Below are positions 26,427-36,218 of a stretch of DNA of 64,000 nt, one piece after another (within the stretch, counting starts at the first letter, position 1; every line of letters begins with the position of its first letter). The notes under the pieces were generated by a model, which saw only the letters and a program-made list of their open reading frames with translations, had not been told where the DNA came from and made no database searches. Source of the stretch: SIG299 sp051880375 (GTDB lineage: Bacteria > Bacillota > Clostridia > Lachnospirales > Lachnospiraceae); NCBI GenBank assembly GCA_051880375.1, contig JBJENV010000017.1:1-64000 (forward strand). The letters are read 5' to 3'. A program made the position numbers and the translations under genes.

Positions 26427-28502
26427 ATGCAATACTTATCTTTAAAAGAACTATGCACGTTTCTCTCAATTTCTGCGGCAACCGGAAGGAACTGGCTGTC
26501 ACAGGGAAAGCTGAAACCGTCCTGCTTTATGAACCATGCTCCCTTCTTTTCCGCAGAGTATGCCGCCGCTTACCGCAGTCATCTGCTTTCTGCCGGCGAA
26601 AACACATGTAAAAGCCGGAGAAATAAAGCTTATATTACCGAAACAGCTTCCTACGCTTCCTATATCTCTCCCGATTCACCGAACCACGCACTCCTTGGCT
26701 GCCTTTTAGCCCGTTTGGAAGACACAGCACCATCCGAAGAGCTGCTTTCTCTGATTCTGGCGGAATACGCGCTCCGCCTGCTCATGCAGGCAATGCCGCC
26801 GGAGGCTTTTCCCGAAGCAGCTTCCCTTGCGGATGACCTGCTTTCTGATAAAAAGCAGGCAAAGGGGCTGCTATCGCATGCGGAGAAAGCCCTTCTTCCC
26901 CCGGTCACCTATGTACCGTCCGAAGATACACTCGGATTTTTATACCTTTCGTTAAAGCAGCTTAAGGAGAGAAAGTGTTCCGGTGCTTACTATACTCCAC
27001 CTCATATTGTGAAAAAGCTGGTATCGGAGCCATGCTTTTCCGCATCCGGAAAGCAGGATTCGGGAAGTACGGCTCCGGTTTCCGTACTTGATCCAAGCTG
27101 CGGCACCGGAAGCTTTTTGCTTCAGCTTCCTGAGCATATTCCTCTCTCTTCGATTTACGGCATCGACATCGATCCGGTTGCCGTAGCGCTGACACGCATT
27201 AATCTGTTGCTTCGCCAGCTGGAAACATACAAAATATCATCCTTCGACCACCCCGGGGAAACCGCGCAGTTCATATCCGACAGCGTTCAAACGCTTCGCT
27301 CCAACATTCGTGTGGCGGATTTTCTGTCAGGAAACGATGCCGCAACCTATACCTGTATCCTTGGCAACCCTCCCTGGGGCTCCTACTTTTCACCGGAGGA
27401 AAGTAAATCATTGAAAAAACGCTTTTCCTGCGCCACACACGCCAGACCGGAAGCCTATGACCTGTTCATCGAACAGGCCTTAAGACACCTTGCTCCGGGC
27501 GGCAGACTTTCCTTTGTACTGCCGGAAGCAGTTCTTACCGTAAAAGCTCATACCGAGGTGCGAAAGCTTCTGCTTTCCTGCACTTCCATCCGTACACTGA
27601 CGCACCTTGGCAACTGCTTTGACGGTGTCTTCTGCCCGAGCATTCTGCTCACCTTAGAGAAAACCGGAAAGGCGCATTCCTGCATCGGTATGCGCGTTAC
27701 AGCACCGGGGCAGGAAACGTTTACTATAAAAGAGGAGCGCAGCCTTTCTGCCGACGGCTTCTGCCTGTTTTCAGACGATACCGCCTATGCGCTCCTGCAA
27801 AAACTGCTTGCCACACCGGACTGTGTCAGCTTAAAGGGAAATGCCGATTTTGCACTTGGAATCGTAACCGGAAATAATCGCACAAGTCTTCGACCCATTT
27901 CTGCAGAACTACATACCGCCGCACCGACAGCCCTCGAATTTCAGGACGTGGCATCCCTATCCGACGAATACCTGCCTGTATTGCGCGGTTCCGACCTTCA
28001 GCCGTATCACGTCGGCACACCCGCACAGGCACTTGCCGTCCCGCTCTCTTATTGCCAGCAGGCGGCACCGGAGCAGCTGTATACCGCACCCGAAAAACTC
28101 CTGTACCGTTTTATTTCAGACCGCCTCATCTTTGCCTACGATGACAATGGGTGCTTCCCGCTTAACAGCTGCAATGTCGTCATTCCGCACATCGAGGGGC
28201 TTTCCATGCAATACATCCTTGCGGTTTTCAATTCGCGCATTCTGCAGTTTTTGTACCGCGAACAGTTCCGTTCCGTCAAGGTGCTGCGCTCCCAGTTGGA
28301 GCAGCTGCCGATTCCGCGGGCATCAAAAAAGGAACAGGAAAACATCCTGTCCCTTGTCACTCTGCTTATGCAGGAACCTTATGGCTCGGAGCATTACCGC
28401 TCTGCCTATGACCGGCTTGATACGCTCATTGCCGCACTGTTTCATTTAACGAAAGAAGAGTATGCTCTTATACTTCGATTTTCGTCCACCTGCCGGACTT
28501 AA
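26427..28502 (+). CDS. Solitary N6-adenine DNA methyltransferase with N-terminal HTH
   Basis: 691 residues from ATG at 26427, directly after GGAGG. Residues 1-60 resemble an excisionase/MerR-like HTH (SLKELCTFLSISAATGRNWL). SAM motif I VLDPSCGTGSFLLQL near residue 220, then GIDIDPVAVALTRINLLL, and catalytic motif IV ILGNPPWGSYF near residue 312 (NPPW, adenine-N6 class). C-terminal part (about 470-690) is like the target recognition domain of Eco57I-type enzymes, with PILRGSDLQPYHVG-like features. No nuclease motif and no neighbouring restriction gene, so an epigenetic role is likely. Recognition site unknown. Confidence 0.85.
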   Translation: MQYLSLKELCTFLSISAATGRNWLSQGKLKPSCFMNHAPFFSAEYAAAYRSHLLSAGENTCKSRRNKAYITETASYASYISPDSPNHALLGCLLARLEDTAPSEELLSLILAEYALRLLMQAMPPEAFPEAASLADDLLSDKKQAKGLLSHAEKALLPPVTYVPSEDTLGFLYLSLKQLKERKCSGAYYTPPHIVKKLVSEPCFSASGKQDSGSTAPVSVLDPSCGTGSFLLQLPEHIPLSSIYGIDIDPVAVALTRINLLLRQLETYKISSFDHPGETAQFISDSVQTLRSNIRVADFLSGNDAATYTCILGNPPWGSYFSPEESKSLKKRFSCATHARPEAYDLFIEQALRHLAPGGRLSFVLPEAVLTVKAHTEVRKLLLSCTSIRTLTHLGNCFDGVFCPSILLTLEKTGKAHSCIGMRVTAPGQETFTIKEERSLSADGFCLFSDDTAYALLQKLLATPDCVSLKGNADFALGIVTGNNRTSLRPISAELHTAAPTALEFQDVASLSDEYLPVLRGSDLQPYHVGTPAQALAVPLSYCQQAAPEQLYTAPEKLLYRFISDRLIFAYDDNGCFPLNSCNVVIPHIEGLSMQYILAVFNSRILQFLYREQFRSVKVLRSQLEQLPIPRASKKEQENILSLVTLLMQEPYGSEHYRSAYDRLDTLIAALFHLTKEEYALILRFSSTCRT

Positions 28503-28526
28503 AGCGCCATGAAGTAAGAATCAATC

Positions 28527-30563
28527 TTAGGTTCTCTGCGTCCCCGCATTAAAGTTTTTCAGAATACAGGAGGAATACGCCGGCATGGTAATCGTGATTT
28601 TTCCGTCCCGAATCGGGAAAAACTTCGCCTCCGGACGGAAATTGCCCGGCTCGGTTAACATCAGGCTGACCATGGAAAGTGAAGTCACGCCAAGCTCCTC
28701 CACAGAGAATTCTACCTGCTTTTCTACGTCGTTATTGTTTAATGCCGCAAAAATCTGATCCTCGCGGTCAAATCGTCCAAAGCTCAAAATGCCATGCTCG
28801 CAATGAAGCAGACAGAACGAGCCGGTACGCATTGCCGGATACTGGCGGTGAATCCGAATTAACTCCTTATGAAGCGTAATGAGCTCCTTATCCTCTCTTC
28901 CCCACGGATAAGTCCTGCGGTTATCGGGATCGGTAAAACCGCACAGGCCTGCTTCGTCACCGTAATACAACGTCGGTGCTCCCGGCCACACCATCTGAAA
29001 TACCACTGCCTCGGCAAAAACCGCCTTGTTGACTCCCCTCTCCGCCTCCTCCGGTCCGTGAAAGCCGACACGTCCTGCCACATGATTTGTCCTTGTTAAA
29101 AATCTGGAATGGTCATGGTTCGACAGTTCGTTCATGGCGCAAAGCAGAGACGGTGTCTGAAATTTTGCCATAGCATGCTTCATGGAATGGATAAAATGTT
29201 CATGATTGTTCCAGAGATTTCCCCGAAACTCATCACTGTGCTTTTCCATACCGGTTAAAAACCATGTAATCGGCTCCATAAATGCATCATAGTTCATGAC
29301 AGTATCCCATTCGTCACCCTTCAGCCAGGACGCAGCATTTCCGTAATGCTCTGCCAGAATCACCGCATCCGGATTGGCTTCCTTCACTGCCTTCCGGAAT
29401 CTTTTCCAAAAGCGATGGTTGAATGCCTCGCTGTGTCCCAAATCTGCAGCAACATCAAGACGCCAGCCGTCTACATGAAACGGCGCAGATACCCACATGG
29501 CTCCGACACGGCAGATATAATCACACAGTTCTTCCGAATCCTCGTAGTTGAGCTTTGGCAGCGTATCATACCCCCACCAGCCTTCATAGGAATTACGGTC
29601 AGCAGGATTTTGAAATTTGAAAAAACTACGGTATTCGCTGTTTTCCGACTGATAGGCTCCCGGCTCATAGCCGCCCCCTGCCGCATAAAAGCCTTCCCGG
29701 TCCATCCACTTATGAAACGAACCGCAATGATTGAAGACTCCGTCTAAAATCACCTTCATGCCGCGTCTGTGAATTTCCGCCACAAGACCGGCAAAGTAAG
29801 CATTACTTGCCTCCAGATTTTCCTTGGCAGTTGTCCGGATAATATAACGGTCATCCCTGCCGTTTCCCGAAAAGACCGTCCCGTTCGTCGGAGCATCCTT
29901 TACAATGACGCCAAAATGCGGGTCCACATAATCGTAATCCTGACTGTCATATTTGTGATTGGATGGAGAAACAAAAATCGGATTAAAGTAAATGACCTCC
30001 ACCCCAAGTTCCTGCAAATAGTCCAGCTTCTTGCGTACACCTGCCAGATCTCCTCCGTAAAAGCGTCCGACGTCAAGCGCTGCCACCGGAGTATCCCAGT
30101 CCTCCACCCGCTCAACCGGATTGCCGAGATAACGGTATTCTCCCGTTACAACGTCATTGCTCTTGTCACCGTTGCAGAAACGGTCCACATAAATCTGATA
30201 CATCACGGCTCCCTTTGCCCAGTCCGGCACAAGAAAGCCGGGGGTCAGCAGAAAATAAAACTCCTGTGATGCCTTTTCACAGACTCCGCTGCGGTCATAC
30301 TCATACGGGATACCGTCCGCCAAAAACGAAAAATAATAAGATACCGGTTCCTCTCCTACCGGAACACTTCCTGCATAATAGTCAAACTGTCGTGTTGTTT
30401 CCGTAAGTTTCATCGGAATTTTATGATTCTCTATGACAATTTCCGGCGCGGCATCGCTTCCGTGCGGTGTCCGAAACCGTATCGTTACCTCTTCATTCGC
30501 CGATATATCCACCGGCGTTCTGTACTCCCTCGTACCATCCGAAAAAAAAGCATTTAGATTCAT
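28527..30563 (-). CDS. GH13 alpha-glycosidase (neopullulanase/maltogenic type)
   Basis: 678 residues, no signal peptide, so cytosolic. N-terminal CBM34-like beta domain (1-125), then the alpha-amylase barrel: DGVFNHCG (region I), DGWRLDVAAD with nucleophile Asp (II), VILAEHYG with acid/base Glu (III), LSNHDHSRF (IV), and a C-terminal beta domain from about 590. Degrades maltodextrin, pullulan or cyclodextrin oligomers. It has its own promoter-like sequence and faces the methyltransferase gene tail to tail. Confidence 0.9.
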   Translation of the reverse strand: MNLNAFFSDGTREYRTPVDISANEEVTIRFRTPHGSDAAPEIVIENHKIPMKLTETTRQFDYYAGSVPVGEEPVSYYFSFLADGIPYEYDRSGVCEKASQEFYFLLTPGFLVPDWAKGAVMYQIYVDRFCNGDKSNDVVTGEYRYLGNPVERVEDWDTPVAALDVGRFYGGDLAGVRKKLDYLQELGVEVIYFNPIFVSPSNHKYDSQDYDYVDPHFGVIVKDAPTNGTVFSGNGRDDRYIIRTTAKENLEASNAYFAGLVAEIHRRGMKVILDGVFNHCGSFHKWMDREGFYAAGGGYEPGAYQSENSEYRSFFKFQNPADRNSYEGWWGYDTLPKLNYEDSEELCDYICRVGAMWVSAPFHVDGWRLDVAADLGHSEAFNHRFWKRFRKAVKEANPDAVILAEHYGNAASWLKGDEWDTVMNYDAFMEPITWFLTGMEKHSDEFRGNLWNNHEHFIHSMKHAMAKFQTPSLLCAMNELSNHDHSRFLTRTNHVAGRVGFHGPEEAERGVNKAVFAEAVVFQMVWPGAPTLYYGDEAGLCGFTDPDNRRTYPWGREDKELITLHKELIRIHRQYPAMRTGSFCLLHCEHGILSFGRFDREDQIFAALNNNDVEKQVEFSVEELGVTSLSMVSLMLTEPGNFRPEAKFFPIRDGKITITMPAYSSCILKNFNAGTQRT

Positions 30564-30602
30564 ACAAGCAAGGTTCCTTCCTTTACGACATCATTCTTAC
30601 CC

Positions 30603-30631
30603 ATTTTATAACATTGACCCAAAAAACTCAA
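30603..30631 (-). promoter_or_regulatory. Sigma-A promoter candidate for the GH13 gene
   Basis: Minus strand TTGAGT, 17-bp spacer, TAAAAT; -10 lies 40 bases from the ATG. Confidence 0.5.
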
Positions 30632-30649
30632 GAGCCGCTTTCAGAAAGT

Positions 30650-30680
30650 AAAAAGGCCGGCAATCGCTTGCCAGCCTTTT
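30650..30680 (-). terminator. Strong hairpin terminator between ftsH and GH13
   Basis: 13-bp stem (minus strand AAAAGGCTGGCAA / TTGCCGGCCTTTT, one G-T pair) with four-base loop and T5. It can end the long ftsH operon transcript or a short RNA starting near 30749. Confidence 0.8.
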
Positions 30681-30755
30681 CGGAGAAGGTATTTTTGTTA
30701 CTTATGGGGTGTAGCAAAAACTATATAATGTATTGGGGTTTACGTGTATTATTAT

Positions 30756-30784
30756 AGTATAAAACCTCAGATAAGTGTGCACAA
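30756..30784 (-). promoter_or_regulatory. Weak promoter candidate upstream of terminator
   Basis: Minus strand TTGTGC, 17-bp spacer, TATACT. Transcription would start near 30749 and reach the hairpin at 30650-30680 after about 100 bases. The -35 box is poor. The 298-base intergenic stretch 30564-30861 otherwise shows only a second hairpin right after the ftsH stop (ATTTCCT/AGGAAAT arms) and no ORF. Confidence 0.25.
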
Positions 30785-30861
30785 ACATTTTCTTCTTTTT
30801 CTTCTTTTTTTGTCAATATTCACAGTGTCATTTCCTCATGCAGGAAATTCTCTTTGTGAAA

Positions 30862-32667
30862 TCAACAAAAAAGTGCTTCAAATTCATCTTTTCCTATACG
30901 GTCCTTTTCTAACAGTACTTTGGCGCACTTATGGAGCACCTCCTGATGCTCTGTCAGTATCTGCTTTGCCCTGGCATAACATTCTTCGACAATCTTGCGT
31001 ACTTCATTATCAATATTGTCTGCCGTTGCTTCACTGTATGCCTTTGTCTGTGCAAAGTCCCGTCCGACTAAAATCTCATCATCCTCGTTGTCATAGCTGA
31101 CTAAACCAAGCTGCTCCGAAAATCCGTACTTTGTTACCATAGCTCTGGCAAGCTTTGTTACGTGACGGATATCCTCGGAGGCACCTGTTGTAATATCGTC
31201 AAAAATAAGCTCCTCTGCAATTCTGCCTCCCAGACTGACCATGATGTCCTGCAGCATTCTTCCCTTCGTACGGAACATGTTATCCTCACCCGGAAGCGGC
31301 ATGGTATAACCTGCCGCACTCGCTCCGGTCGGAATAATCGAAACCGTATACACCGGCCCGACATCCGGAAGCACATGGAACAAAATTGCATGCCCCGCTT
31401 CATGGTATGCCGTAATCTTACGTTCCTTCTCACTGACAATACGGCTCTTCTTTTCCAGACCGATGCCGACCTTGATCAGCGCCTTTTTAATGTCTTCTTC
31501 TTTGACATAAGCGCGGTCTTCCTTTGCCGCACCGAGCGCCGCCTCATTTAACAGGTTCTCTAAGTCCGCTCCGGAAAAGCCCGAAGTGGACTGTGCAATA
31601 CGCTTCAAATCGACATCCTCCGCAAGCGGTTTGCCTTTTGCATGGATACCGAGAATTTCTTCTCTTCCCTTGGTATCCGGCAGATTGACGTAAACCTTAC
31701 GGTCGAAACGTCCCGGACGTAAAATTGCCGGATCCAGAATATCGACACGGTTTGTTGCCGCCATAACAATGATTCCTTCATTGACGTCAAAACCATCCAT
31801 TTCGACCAGCATCTGGTTGAGCGTCTGTTCCCTTTCGTCATGTCCGCCGCCCATGCCGGAGCCTCGGCGTCTTGCTACTGCATCAATTTCATCGATAAAA
31901 ACGATACACGGTGCATGCTTCTTTGCGTCCGCAAACAAATCACGTACACGGGAAGCGCCGACACCGACATACATCTCGCAGAAGTCCGAACCGGAAATCG
32001 AGAAAAACGGCACCCCTGCCTCACCGGCAACCGCCTTGGCAAGCAGTGTCTTACCGGTTCCGGGAGGTCCTACCAGAATAACGCCCTTCGGAATTTTTGC
32101 TCCGAGCTGGGTATACTTCTTCGGATTCTTTAAGAAATCCACAATTTCCCACAGTTCTTCCTTTTCCTCCTCGACACCGGCAACCTCTTTAAATTTGGTT
32201 CCCGTACCGTCATTATTCATAATGAGCCTTGCCCGGCTCTTTCCGAAATTCATCAGCTTCGCATTACTGCCTCCTGCCTGGGCATTCATCATGTTAAACA
32301 TAATTACCATGACGACAATCAGAAGCAGATTCGGAAGCAGTGAAAGCAGCCAGCTTGGCTTTGTCACATCCTGTACAACCGGGTCATAGCCGGCGTTCAA
32401 CGCTGCCGTCCATGCAGTTTCTGTATTTACAACATAAAAGCTTTTTTCGCTGCCGTCCGTAAACGTAACGGAAACCTTGCCGGTAGGTGCTTCTTCATTC
32501 TGCGAAATATAAATCTTTTTTATCGTTCCCGACTCCAGATCCTTCAGATAACTCTGATAACTATAGCTGTTGCTTATGCCTGCTATGGAATTGGACAGCA
32601 GTACCGCTAACAGAACAATCAGCATAATCGTCACTGCCATTCCATATCCTCTCATTGACTTTTTCAA
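30862..32667 (-). CDS. ftsH: ATP-dependent zinc metalloprotease FtsH
   Basis: 601 residues. Two transmembrane helices (about 10-30 and 106-126) flank a small extracytoplasmic domain; AAA+ domain with Walker A GPPGTGKT (200-207), Walker B CIVFIDEIDAV, SRH DPAILRPGRFDRKV; zinc motif HEAGH with third ligand downstream. Degrades membrane and regulatory proteins. Start is TTG at 32667, the only codon correctly spaced (eight bases) from AAGGAGG; the next ATG is 20 bases away. Last gene of the spoVT-to-ftsH block. Confidence 0.97.
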   Translation of the reverse strand: MKKSMRGYGMAVTIMLIVLLAVLLSNSIAGISNSYSYQSYLKDLESGTIKKIYISQNEEAPTGKVSVTFTDGSEKSFYVVNTETAWTAALNAGYDPVVQDVTKPSWLLSLLPNLLLIVVMVIMFNMMNAQAGGSNAKLMNFGKSRARLIMNNDGTGTKFKEVAGVEEEKEELWEIVDFLKNPKKYTQLGAKIPKGVILVGPPGTGKTLLAKAVAGEAGVPFFSISGSDFCEMYVGVGASRVRDLFADAKKHAPCIVFIDEIDAVARRRGSGMGGGHDEREQTLNQMLVEMDGFDVNEGIIVMAATNRVDILDPAILRPGRFDRKVYVNLPDTKGREEILGIHAKGKPLAEDVDLKRIAQSTSGFSGADLENLLNEAALGAAKEDRAYVKEEDIKKALIKVGIGLEKKSRIVSEKERKITAYHEAGHAILFHVLPDVGPVYTVSIIPTGASAAGYTMPLPGEDNMFRTKGRMLQDIMVSLGGRIAEELIFDDITTGASEDIRHVTKLARAMVTKYGFSEQLGLVSYDNEDDEILVGRDFAQTKAYSEATADNIDNEVRKIVEECYARAKQILTEHQEVLHKCAKVLLEKDRIGKDEFEALFC

Positions 32668-32682
32668 AACAGTTCCTCCTTA

Positions 32683-33201
32683 CTATTCAATCACTCCGAC
32701 ATACGGAAGATTTCGATACTTTTGTGCATAATCAAGACCATAGCCGACAACAAACAAATCAGGAATCTGAAAGCCGACATAGTCCACCTTGACATCCATC
32801 TCTCTTCTGTCCGGCTTGTCAAGCAGCGTACAGAGCTTTAATGACTTCGGATGCCTTGCCTGCATCATGTTAAGCAGGTACGAAAGCGTGCGTCCGGAAT
32901 CAATGATATCCTCAACTATCACGACATTCTCCTCCTGTATGGATTCATCCAGGTCCTTTAAAATTTTCACACGTCCGGAGCTTACCGTTTCGTTTCCGTA
33001 ACTCGAAACAGACATGAAGTCCAGCGTTACAGGCACCGTAATATATTTTGCCAATGCACAGGTAAAAAATACACTTCCTTTTAAAATACAGATTAAGCGA
33101 ATCGATTCTCCTTCGTATTCCTTGCTGATTAAAGCCGCTATTTCCTTGATTCTTGCTTCAACCTCTTCTTCAGGAATCAGTACTTTAATATGATCTTCCA
33201 T
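32683..33201 (-). CDS. hpt: Hypoxanthine phosphoribosyltransferase
   Basis: 172 residues from ATG at 33201 (GGAGG eight bases upstream). Purine salvage enzyme joining hypoxanthine/guanine to PRPP. PRPP motif VVIVEDIIDSGRTLSYLL, and pyrophosphate loop CILKGSVFFTCALA. Starts inside the end of tilS, the usual Firmicute arrangement tilS-hpt-ftsH. Confidence 0.96.
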   Translation of the reverse strand: MEDHIKVLIPEEEVEARIKEIAALISKEYEGESIRLICILKGSVFFTCALAKYITVPVTLDFMSVSSYGNETVSSGRVKILKDLDESIQEENVVIVEDIIDSGRTLSYLLNMMQARHPKSLKLCTLLDKPDRREMDVKVDYVGFQIPDLFVVGYGLDYAQKYRNLPYVGVIE

Positions 33202-34642
33202 CTTCTTTTCCTCCATGTATTGTGACGATCAGGATACGCCTTGTATGCTCCGTTATATGATATGCCTCACTGCCGCGGATACCGGGTATCCATAGCACCC
33301 TGCTTCCCTCTGCCAGAAGAACCGTACGGTTTCGTTCCGTCCCCGGCACCTTCGCATCCTTAAAAACCGAATGCAGGCTTTTTCCTCTTCCGTCGGCATA
33401 CAAAGCCAGCGTATCGGAAGGCATTGGCATCCTTAAAGCAATGATGTCATTTATTTTATCATAATCAAACCATTTCGTATAGGTGCATTTTGGAATTCCG
33501 CCGCATTTTTCGATATATTTTTTTGTGTGTTCTCCGGTTTCTTCCAAAGAAAATGTGATTTTTCCCCGGTCAAAGGGCAGCTCCAGTTCGCAGGGGAACT
33601 CTGTAACCGGAACATAAAAGTATGAATCCTCTGTCTCTCCTTCCTTAAAAATAAGCAACCGGTCATAGCTTCGTAAAGCAGTCACACCATGCGGCAGCCT
33701 TAAGCTGCGTCCGGTCTGACGTTCAAGCAGCGAAAGACAGTCTGCCACATGCTCTGCGGTAATGTCCTTTTTTTGTCCTGCCACCTCGCACAGGACACGG
33801 TAAAGTACCTGCTCGGAAAGCAGAGTATCCGCCTGCCTTATATGCGGAACGGATACGGCAAACTCTGTTTTTCGCGTCTCTCCTTCCTTCTTTGCACAAA
33901 CCTCCCGTCTTGTGACTGCCTGCTCATACAGTTCATCTGCTCTCATTGTGATAAACCGCTCAACACGCTGTAAATATTCTGCAGTCTCTGCAATGTGTCT
34001 TCCTGCTCCCGGTGAAATTTCTTCTGCTAAGGGAAGCAGTCTCTGCCGGATGCGGTTTCTTGTATAGTCCTCTGTCAAATTTGTACTGTCGGTACACCAG
34101 TTTTCTCCCATACTCTTTAAATAAGCTTGTATTTCCTCTCTGGAAACCGAAAGCAGCGGTCTGATCAACATCCCGTTTTTTGCTTCCATTCCGGAAAGCC
34201 CCCTAAGTCTGCTTCCCCGAAACATCTGAAACAGAACCGTCTCCACCTGGTCGTCCCGGTGATGCGCCACTGCAATTTTCTGGCAGTTTAGTTCTCCCGC
34301 AATCCGGTAAAATGCCTCATATCTGGCATTTCTCCCCGCTTCCTCTACAGACCATCCATGCTCTCTTGCAAGCACTTTTACATCCGCATGAACCTCCATC
34401 AGGGAAAGCCCGTATCTGCGGCAAAGCTCCTCGCAAAATTTCAAGTCGCGGTCTGCTTCTTCCCCACGCAGATGATGGTGCACATGTACCGGAACAAGCG
34501 ACAGGTTCCATTCCTTTGCAAGAGAAAGCAGCACAAAAAGCAGGCAGACCGAATCCGCACCTCCCGAGATTCCGAGAAGCACTCTGTCTCCCTGCTGCAG
34601 TAATTCCTTTTGCATACAATATAATCGGACCTTGCTTAACAT
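33185..34642 (-). CDS. tilS: tRNA(Ile)-lysidine synthase
   Basis: 485 residues. ATP pyrophosphatase loop LLGISGGADSVCLLF, HHHLRGEEADRD and KIAVAHHRDDQVET motifs, C-terminal tRNA-binding region to residue 485. Converts wobble C34 to lysidine so the tRNA reads AUA as Ile. Essential; lies between spoIIE and hpt as in Bacillus. Confidence 0.96.
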   Translation of the reverse strand: MLSKVRLYCMQKELLQQGDRVLLGISGGADSVCLLFVLLSLAKEWNLSLVPVHVHHHLRGEEADRDLKFCEELCRRYGLSLMEVHADVKVLAREHGWSVEEAGRNARYEAFYRIAGELNCQKIAVAHHRDDQVETVLFQMFRGSRLRGLSGMEAKNGMLIRPLLSVSREEIQAYLKSMGENWCTDSTNLTEDYTRNRIRQRLLPLAEEISPGAGRHIAETAEYLQRVERFITMRADELYEQAVTRREVCAKKEGETRKTEFAVSVPHIRQADTLLSEQVLYRVLCEVAGQKKDITAEHVADCLSLLERQTGRSLRLPHGVTALRSYDRLLIFKEGETEDSYFYVPVTEFPCELELPFDRGKITFSLEETGEHTKKYIEKCGGIPKCTYTKWFDYDKINDIIALRMPMPSDTLALYADGRGKSLHSVFKDAKVPGTERNRTVLLAEGSRVLWIPGIRGSEAYHITEHTRRILIVTIHGGKEDGRSY

Positions 34643-34656
34643 GACGCCATCCTTTT

Positions 34657-36168
34657 CTATAATTCTTTCTTCATTCTACCCCTTTCTTTCGAAAATGGCA
34701 AGGATTTGACTCTGTTACTTTTTCCGCGCTTAAAGACTCCGCAGACAAGTACCGTCATATCATCTCTTGGCTCAAAATTCTGGCACTGCAGAGCTGCCCT
34801 CAAAATTTTTCCCGCAATTGCCTGCGGGTTCTTCTCTGTATCCTCCCCAATCACTCTCTTTAAAAATTCCTCCCGATACTCTTTGGGAACCGCATCTGTC
34901 ACGCCATCACTCATCATAATAATGTAATCCCCGTCATACAGCTTCTTGGTCAGCGAATCATAATCCACATTCTGTACCATACCAATCGGCAGTGTTTCTG
35001 CCTCCACGCATTCCAGCCATTCCTTCCGTTTTAAAAAGGTCGGTGCCCCGCCGATTTTGACAAACTCACAAATTCCGGTATATAAATTCAGAATACTCAT
35101 ATCCAGCGTTGCAAAGCTGTTCTGCTCCGCACGCAGTGCAAGCACCGAATTCAGCAGACGTACGGAGGTTTCTTCCTCAAACCCCGCCTCTAACAGGTGC
35201 TCTAACATCGTAAGAACTGCTTCGCTTTCCTTTGCCGCCTCTTCCCCGCTTCCCATTCCGTCCGAAAGAATCATCGCCAGTTCTCCGTCCTCCTGATAGA
35301 AAAAAGAAAACGAATCTCCCGAAATTTCCTCGTCCTGCTTTGCCAGTCTTGCCACTCCCGTCATCGTAAAGTACTCCGGCTGCTCTTCAAATATCATTTC
35401 CCGCTCCTCTTCGGAAATCAGGCGTTCCCAACGATTAATTTCGCGCACCTCCCGTTCAAACTTCTCTGAAAGAAGTCTTTCTACAAGACGTACCGATACG
35501 CTTCGTCCCGAATCACACTTTAGGCGCATTTTTAACTGTCTTCCTCTTCCTCGCCGTTCCAGCAGCTGCAAATCGCACAGCTTCACATGATACCTCCGGA
35601 GTTCTCTTCTCAATTCCTTTTTTACCTCATTCCCGAGCGAGATTTCCTTCCTCAGCTGTCCCGGAAGATTCGTTATGTAATTTGCTGTTTCTTTCAGCTG
35701 CTGTACAAGGGCTTCCCTGCCCTCCATCATCTGATTAAACGCCGCAAGACGCATATGCTCCACGGAAATACCAAAGTTTAATTCCTCCAGCAGCTCCTGC
35801 GGGCAGATACAGTTGTTCCGAAAAAACTCCGGAAGCCCTTCCAGATCAATTCTGCTGCCACGCAGGTCCGTCATCACCGTACGGAAGGCTTCACAGCTTA
35901 CATCCGAATTTCTCTCCCAGCAATAGCTGCGTTTCATACATCCTCTGCACAGCTGTTCGGAAACATGTTCAAAAATACGCTGCTTATCCTGCAGCGTAAA
36001 GGCTTCTTTTTTCGTGACGTAGGCAGAAAAAATACGAGCAAGCTCCTGATAGGAGGCAGCTGCCCGATCCGTCCATTCTTTCACCTCACAGAATGCGCCA
36101 TCCGGCATCCCGGCATGCTTTCCGCTTTCTCCGCCCCTCATTCTCCACCGTTCCAACTTCGTGTTCAT
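34657..36168 (-). CDS. spoIIE: SpoIIE PP2C phosphatase lacking the N-terminal membrane domain
   Basis: 503 residues from ATG at 36168 (AGGAG eight bases upstream). SpoIIE dephosphorylates SpoIIAA to release sigma-F in the forespore. Present here: a Cys-containing region similar to the central domain (CRGCMKRSYCWERN), a coiled linker (about 150-240) and the PP2C domain (SGDSFSFFYQEDGELAMILSDGMGSGEEAAKES, key Asp in ILSDGMGSG and IIMMSDGVTD). Absent: the usual ten-helix N-terminal segment (Bacillus protein about 827 residues). A promoter and terminator just upstream leave no room for it. Position between divIC and tilS is canonical. Confidence 0.88.
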   Translation of the reverse strand: MNTKLERWRMRGGESGKHAGMPDGAFCEVKEWTDRAAASYQELARIFSAYVTKKEAFTLQDKQRIFEHVSEQLCRGCMKRSYCWERNSDVSCEAFRTVMTDLRGSRIDLEGLPEFFRNNCICPQELLEELNFGISVEHMRLAAFNQMMEGREALVQQLKETANYITNLPGQLRKEISLGNEVKKELRRELRRYHVKLCDLQLLERRGRGRQLKMRLKCDSGRSVSVRLVERLLSEKFEREVREINRWERLISEEEREMIFEEQPEYFTMTGVARLAKQDEEISGDSFSFFYQEDGELAMILSDGMGSGEEAAKESEAVLTMLEHLLEAGFEEETSVRLLNSVLALRAEQNSFATLDMSILNLYTGICEFVKIGGAPTFLKRKEWLECVEAETLPIGMVQNVDYDSLTKKLYDGDYIIMMSDGVTDAVPKEYREEFLKRVIGEDTEKNPQAIAGKILRAALQCQNFEPRDDMTVLVCGVFKRGKSNRVKSLPFSKERGRMKKEL

Positions 36169-36218
36169 GTCCACATCTCCTGCCTGCCCTTTTTGCTTTT
36201 CTATCGATGCAATAGTGT

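Noticed and set aside
30564..30861. Riboswitch or tRNA in the ftsH-GH13 gap
   Set aside because: Only simple hairpins; no known aptamer or cloverleaf pattern.
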